Position numbers and translations under genes: made by a program
Notes under the pieces: model-generated
Database searches by the model: none
What the model saw: the letters and a program-made list of their open reading frames with translations, nothing else
What the model was told of the DNA's origin: nothing
Shown: positions 59,788 to 64,000 of the stretch, one piece after another
Numbering within the stretch: position 1 is the first letter of the stretch
How the letters are laid out: every line of letters begins with the position of its first letter
Source: Nonomuraea solani
GTDB lineage: Bacteria; Actinomycetota; Actinomycetes; Streptosporangiales; Streptosporangiaceae
Direction of reading: 5' to 3'
NCBI RefSeq assembly: GCF_900108335.1
Contig: NZ_FNVT01000001.1
Span: 922,977 to 986,976, forward strand
DNA: 64,000 nt

Positions 59788-62700
59788 ATGGTGTCTTTCG
59801 GTGTGCTGGGCCCGCTGACGGCCGAGAACGATCGCGGCCCGGTGCACCTCAAGGGGCCGCGGCATCGGGCCGTGCTGGCTCGGCTGCTGGTCGCCCGTGG
59901 GCGGGTCGTGCCCGTGTCGTGGCTGATCGACGACCTCTGGGACGACCCGCCGGCGGGTGCGCTGGGGGCCGTACAGACCTTCGTGGGGGCGCTGCGCAAG
60001 GCGCTGGAGCCCGACCGGCCGCCTCGTACGCCTTCCCGGCTGCTGGTGACGGCGCCGCCCGGCTACGCGCTGCGTGCCGAGCCCGGGACGGTGGACGCCT
60101 GGCGGTTCGAGTCCGCGATCGCCGGCGCCGGCGACCTGCCGGCCGGGGACGCCTTGGCCCTGCTGGACGAGGCGCTCGGGATGTGGCGGGGGCCGGCCTA
60201 CGGGGAGTTCGCCGACCAGGACTGGGCGCGCGGGGAGGCGGCCCGGCTGGGCGAACTGCGCCTGCTGGCCGTGGAACGCCGGGCCGAGGCGGCGCTGGCC
60301 GCCGGCCGGGCCGCCGAAACGGTGCCCGACCTGGAGGCGCACGTGGCGGGGCAGCCGCTGCGGGAGGACGGGTGGCGGCTGCTGGCCCTGGCGCTCTATC
60401 GGTCCGGGCGGCAGGGGGACGCGCTGGGGGTGCTGCGGCGGGCGCGGGAGGTGCTGCGGGACGAACTGGGGCTGGACCCCGGGCAGGGCCTGCGCGAGCT
60501 CGAAGCCGACATCCTCGCCCAGGTCCCTCACCCCCCTGTCCCGATACGCGCCAAGGGTGGGGAGCGCTCGTTCGTCGGGCGGGTCGCGGAGCTTGGGGTG
60601 ATGGAGGCCGCCGCGGCGGACGTGGTGACGGCCGGGCGGCCGAAGCTCGTGCTGCTGTCCGGGGTCGCGGGGGCCGGGAAGACCGCGCTGGCCAAGGTGC
60701 TGGCAGGGCGCTTGGAGACGGCGGGCTGGATCGCGGCATGGGGCACCAGCCCGGAACTGCCGGGCGCGCCGGCGGCGTGGCCGTGGACACAGATGTACGA
60801 CCAGCTCTCGACCACGGCCGGAGCCGGGACTGGGTGGGAGCCGGAGGAAGGGACGCCGGCCGCGCGGTTCAGGCGGCATCGGGCGATCGCCGCCTACCTG
60901 GGTGGCATCGCCGCCGGCAGGCCGGTGGTGCTGGTCTTCGACGATCTGCACTGGGCCGACGAGGAGACCCTAGCGCTGCTGACCGCGCTGGACACCGGGC
61001 CGGTGCTGATCGTGGGCACCTATCGATCCACCGAGATCTCCGCCGGGCTGACCGAGGCGCTGGGGCGGGCCGCGAGGGCCGAGCCGGTGCGGGTCTATCT
61101 CGGCGGGCTGGGGGAGCCGGAGGTCCGGGAGCTGGTCCGAAGCGTGACCGGCCGGGAGGTCGGGGAGGCGGACGCGCGGGTGGTCCACGCGCGCAGCGGC
61201 GGAAATCCGTTCTTCGTCCGGGAGTTGGCCCGGGTGTGGGAGAGCGAAGGGCTGCACACGGTGCCGGCCGGGGTGCGGGAGGTGATCCGGCACCGGCTGG
61301 CCGGGCTTCCCGAGGTGGTGCGCGGGCACCTCAGGCAGGCCGCTGTCGTCGGGCAGGAAGTGGATCTCGGGGTGCTGGTCGCGCTGGCCGGGGACGAGGA
61401 GCGGGTTCTCGACTCCGTGGAGTCGGCGCTGCCGGCGGGCTTTCTCGTCGAGCAGGACGCCGGGCGGGTGCGGTTCGCGCACGCGCTGGTGCACGAGACG
61501 CTCTACGGCGACATCACGCGGGCCCGTCGGGCTCGCTGGCATGCCGACGTGGCCGGGATCCTCGAACGGACCCGCCCGGACGAGGTCGAGGCGATCGCCG
61601 GGCACTGCCTGCGGGCTGAGGGCCGGGCGGGCGCGGCTCGTACCGCGCGGTACACCCGGGCGGCGGCCGAGCGTGCGGAACGACGGTTCGCCCCGCACGA
61701 GGCGGCCCGCTGGTGGCGCGCGACGGTGACGGCCCTGGAGGAGGGTGATGCCCGGGAGTGGCTGGCGGCCGTGATGGGGATGGTCAGGGCGCTGGCCGTG
61801 AGCGGTGAGTTGCGGGAGGCGCGGCGGCATCGGGGGCGGGCCGTGGAGGTCGCCGAATCCGTGGGTGATCCGGTGCTGACCGCCAAGGTGATCGGGGCCT
61901 TCGACGTGCCCGCCATCTGGACCGCCAACGACGATCCCGCGCTGTCGGCCCGGCTGGTCGCCGCCGCCGAGCGGGTGCTGGGTGAGCTGCCCGCCGGGCA
62001 CGCGGAGGAGCGGGCGCGGCTGCTGGTCACCATCGCCATGGAGTTGCGCGCCGACGGTGGGCGGCGGGGGGAACGGGCGGCGCGTGAGGCTGAGGAGATC
62101 GCCCGGCGGCTGGGTGATCCGGGGTTGCTGGCGTATGCGCTCAACGGGCGTTATATGCAGATGTTTCATCGGGCCGGGCTCGCCGAGCGGCGGGCCGGCA
62201 TCGGGGCGGAGCTGCTGGAGCTGGCCGCTGGGCGGGGCGGGCTGGTGACGTACGAGGTGCTCGGGCGTCTGATCCTCATGCAGGCGCGGGCCGCGCTCGC
62301 CGACGTCGAGGCCGCCGACGCGCACGCCGCCGCGGCCGATCGGCTGGCGGAACGGTACGACCTGCCGCTGGTCGGGGTGTTCACCACCTGGTACGCGGCC
62401 CTCCGGCCGGCCATGACGGGACGGGCGGACGAGGCGCGGGCCGCCTGCCGGGCGGCGGCCGTCCGGCTGACGGGCACCGGGATGCCGGGAGTGGAGGAGG
62501 GGATCCTGCCGCTGGCCCTGCTCTGCATCGATCTGACCGCCGGTGAACGGCCCTCTCCGGAGCTGGGGAAGGCCGACTGGGGACCGTACGAGCCGTGGGC
62601 CCGGCCGCTGGTGCTGCTCGGTGAGGGACGGCGGGAGGAGGCGCTGGCCGCCGCGCGCTCGATCCCGGAATCTCCGCGCGACCTGCTCCTCGAGGTCAGG

Positions 62701-62931
62701 ACCTGCCTGCACACCCGGATCGCCATCGAAGAGGGTGACCGGGCCGTGCTGGAGCGTCTCTACGACGCGCTGCTGCCCGCGGAAGCGGAGATCGCCGGGG
62801 CGGGCAGCGGGATGGTCACGCTCGGTCCCGTCGCGCGGTATCTCGGTGAGCTGGCCGCCGCCCTCGGACGAGAGGACGTGGCCGCACGCCACTATCGCAG
62901 GGCGCGGGCGGGGCTCCGACTTCCCTCCTGA
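59788..62931 (+). CDS. SARP/AfsR-type transcriptional activator with AAA ATPase and TPR-like region
   Basis: 1047 aa from ATG at 59788; the GTG at 59791 is an alternative. DNA-binding domain 1-100: VSFGVLGPLTAENDRGPVHL, GPRHRAVLARLLVARGRVVP. The bacterial transcriptional activation domain covers about 100-255 (LLDEALGMWRGPAYGEFADQ, LDPGQGLRELEADIL). An AAA module follows with Walker A GVAGAGKT near 295 and Walker B VVLVFDDLHWADEE near 395. The C-terminal 450 residues are helical repeats rich in Ala/Arg. Such regulators control secondary metabolism or nearby enzymes; no biosynthetic cluster is visible, so the target may be the divergent hydrolase. Confidence 0.9.
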   Translation: MVSFGVLGPLTAENDRGPVHLKGPRHRAVLARLLVARGRVVPVSWLIDDLWDDPPAGALGAVQTFVGALRKALEPDRPPRTPSRLLVTAPPGYALRAEPGTVDAWRFESAIAGAGDLPAGDALALLDEALGMWRGPAYGEFADQDWARGEAARLGELRLLAVERRAEAALAAGRAAETVPDLEAHVAGQPLREDGWRLLALALYRSGRQGDALGVLRRAREVLRDELGLDPGQGLRELEADILAQVPHPPVPIRAKGGERSFVGRVAELGVMEAAAADVVTAGRPKLVLLSGVAGAGKTALAKVLAGRLETAGWIAAWGTSPELPGAPAAWPWTQMYDQLSTTAGAGTGWEPEEGTPAARFRRHRAIAAYLGGIAAGRPVVLVFDDLHWADEETLALLTALDTGPVLIVGTYRSTEISAGLTEALGRAARAEPVRVYLGGLGEPEVRELVRSVTGREVGEADARVVHARSGGNPFFVRELARVWESEGLHTVPAGVREVIRHRLAGLPEVVRGHLRQAAVVGQEVDLGVLVALAGDEERVLDSVESALPAGFLVEQDAGRVRFAHALVHETLYGDITRARRARWHADVAGILERTRPDEVEAIAGHCLRAEGRAGAARTARYTRAAAERAERRFAPHEAARWWRATVTALEEGDAREWLAAVMGMVRALAVSGELREARRHRGRAVEVAESVGDPVLTAKVIGAFDVPAIWTANDDPALSARLVAAAERVLGELPAGHAEERARLLVTIAMELRADGGRRGERAAREAEEIARRLGDPGLLAYALNGRYMQMFHRAGLAERRAGIGAELLELAAGRGGLVTYEVLGRLILMQARAALADVEAADAHAAAADRLAERYDLPLVGVFTTWYAALRPAMTGRADEARAACRAAAVRLTGTGMPGVEEGILPLALLCIDLTAGERPSPELGKADWGPYEPWARPLVLLGEGRREEALAAARSIPESPRDLLLEVRTCLHTRIAIEEGDRAVLERLYDALLPAEAEIAGAGSGMVTLGPVARYLGELAAALGREDVAARHYRRARAGLRLPS

Positions 62932-62935
62932 CTTT

Positions 62936-63102
62936 CCGAAACTTTCGGGCAACTTAATGCCGGATGGCGCCTGGGCCTGAATCGGTAATACGAACGTGAC
63001 CTGCAGGGCTTATCCGAAACCTAGCAGTTGGCACGACTCTTGACACGCCTCATCAAGGCCCTTATGTTGCCGCAATATTAAACAGATTTGTATGAAACTT
63101 TC
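62936..63102 (+). promoter_or_regulatory. Promoter and two GAAACTTTC operators of the distal GH3 gene
   Basis: TTGACA (63040-63045), a 17-base spacer and TATGTT (63063-63068) form a strong promoter. CCGAAACTTTCGG (62936-62948, perfect palindrome) lies upstream and TGAAACTTTCG (63093-63103) just after the expected start of transcription, 38 bases before the ATG. LacI-type control of a xylosidase/glucosidase gene is likely. Confidence 0.75.
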
Positions 63103-63139
63103 GGCGTGGGACGACGCCGTCAGCGGGCGAAGGGATGGC

Positions 63140-64000
63140 ATGAGGGGCCAGGTACCAATCGACACAGGCTCGGCGTCCGGCGAGAGCGAACCCTGGCGGG
63201 ATGCCCGGTCGTCGCCTGCCGAGCGGGCCGAGGCGCTCATCCCGCTGATGACCCTCGAAGAGAAGATCGCCCAGCTCGTGGGGGTCTGGGTCGGCGCCGA
63301 CGCGTCGGGCGGCGGGGTCGCCCCGCACCAGACCGACATGGGCACCGGGCCCGAGTGGGGCGACGCCATCCGGCAGGGCCTCGGGCAGCTCACGCGGCCG
63401 TTCGGGACCGCGCCGGTCGATCCCGTCGCCGGTGCGCGGTCGCTGGCCGCGTCCCAGGCCGAGATCGTGGCGGCCAGCCGGTTCGGGATCCCGGCCCAGG
63501 TGCACGAGGAGTGCCTGACCGGGTTCGCGGCCTGGCGGGCGACCGTGTATCCGGCACCGTTGAGCTGGGGCGCCTCCTTCGACCCCGAGCTGATCGAGGA
63601 GATGGCCGGCCGGATCGGCCGGTCCATGCGCGCGGCGGGCATCCACCAGGGCCTGGCGCCGGTGGTGGACGTCACCAGGGACTACCGCTGGGGGCGTACC
63701 GAGGAGACGATCGGCGAGGACCCGTACCTGGTCGGGACGCTCGGAGCGGCGTACGTGCGCGGCCTTGAGGGCGCGGGCCTCGTCGCCACGCTGAAGCACT
63801 TCGCCGGATACTCCGCCTCGCGCGGCGGCCGCAACCTCGCCCCCGTGCCGATGGGCCGGCGGGAGCTGGCCGACGTCATCCTGCCGCCGTTCGAGATGGC
63901 GCTGCGCCTGGGCGGCGCCCGGTCGGTGATGCACTCGTACGCCGAGATCGACGGTGTTCCGGTGGCGGCCGACGAGAGCCTGCTGACCGGATTGCTGCGG
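63140..64000 (+). CDS. GH3 glycoside hydrolase (beta-xylosidase/beta-glucosidase type), partial at right edge
   Basis: 287 codons from ATG at 63140, preceded by GAAGGGAT, continue open to the edge. No signal peptide (MRGQVPIDTGSASGESEPWR), so probably cytoplasmic. LMTLEEKIAQLVGVWVGADA opens the GH3 barrel; QVHEECLTGFAAWRATVYP, LAPVVDVTRDYRWGRTEETI, GEDPYLVGTLGAAYVRGLEG and TLKHFAGYSASRGGRNLAP are the usual substrate-binding blocks. The catalytic nucleophile region lies beyond the window. Likely cleaves imported xylo- or gluco-oligosaccharides. Confidence 0.9.
   Translation, partial: MRGQVPIDTGSASGESEPWRDARSSPAERAEALIPLMTLEEKIAQLVGVWVGADASGGGVAPHQTDMGTGPEWGDAIRQGLGQLTRPFGTAPVDPVAGARSLAASQAEIVAASRFGIPAQVHEECLTGFAAWRATVYPAPLSWGASFDPELIEEMAGRIGRSMRAAGIHQGLAPVVDVTRDYRWGRTEETIGEDPYLVGTLGAAYVRGLEGAGLVATLKHFAGYSASRGGRNLAPVPMGRRELADVILPPFEMALRLGGARSVMHSYAEIDGVPVAADESLLTGLLR

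Noticed and set aside
59788..62931. Regulator of a biosynthetic gene cluster within the window
   Set aside because: No polyketide, peptide or terpene synthase genes are present on either side, so a cluster link cannot be supported.

Overview
The window looks like chromosomal DNA from a high-GC actinomycete. Evidence is the very high GC content, frequent GTG starts, GTGA/ATGA start-stop overlaps, a SARP/AfsR-type regulator, a SAM-dependent methyltransferase of the DUF574 type, a snapalysin-type protease and a CebR-like operator. A Streptosporangiaceae member such as Nonomuraea is my guess, not something the sequence proves. I saw no rRNA, tRNA, CRISPR array or intact insertion sequence. Most of the window is carbohydrate and organic-acid catabolism, with many FCD/GntR, IclR and LacI-type control points.

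Layout. 1-7255 (leftward): an ABC sugar importer (binding lipoprotein, two permeases), a large alpha/alpha-type protein of unknown activity, an RraA-fold protein and a secreted beta-helix protein that runs off the left edge. Divergent from it is an unusual regulator carrying IS630-transposase-like helix-turn-helix modules in front of GntR and FCD domains (7417-8532). 8508-12879: a Tat-exported GH95 alpha-L-fucosidase/galactosidase, divergent from a fucose-dehydrogenase-like aldo/keto reductase and a fuconolactonase-like amidohydrolase. 12884-21576: a divergon around two tandem palindromic operators. Leftward are a FadR-type regulator, CaiD-like hydratase, CaiB-like CoA-transferase, a substrate-binding-fold protein without signal peptide, an SDR dehydrogenase and a DUF4432 protein. 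Rightward are an Asp/Glu-racemase-like protein, a RuBisCO-like protein and a DUF1537 acid-sugar kinase. This divergon is the best candidate for an undescribed catabolic pathway. 21936-27529: a dipeptide-type ABC importer closed by a perfect bidirectional terminator.

27580-44720 is a mixed region of oxidoreductases and secreted proteins: an I36-type inhibitor, a PL1-PL9 two-lyase pectate lyase, a SulP transporter, a GH3-FN3-CBM beta-glucosidase under a CebR-type operator, a snapalysin, a beta-helix protein, a GlxA-type regulator, a beta-propeller protein, an HNH nuclease, an NBR1-like-Ig protein and a DUF574 methyltransferase. Several of these promoters carry strong palindromes. 44762-50913: a 2-hydroxy-acid/glyoxylate locus with a MatC-like transporter, a fused GlcD-GlcF-type oxidase, a class V glyoxylate aminotransferase and a divergent IclR regulator. 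51052-58748: an LpqE-like lipoprotein, an MHS-family symporter, a decayed FCD-regulator relic, small DivIVA-like and EF-hand proteins, then a leftward operon of an SsuABC-like importer, an FAH-family hydrolase and its GntR regulator. 58801-64000: a haloacetate-dehalogenase-like hydrolase, a large SARP/AAA regulator and the 5' part of a second GH3 enzyme.

Taken together the genes suggest a soil saprophyte degrading pectin, cellulose and fucosylated plant polymers outside the cell, importing the products, and converting sugars and sugar acids through oxidative routes inside. Functions are read from motifs and family resemblance; no database search was run.
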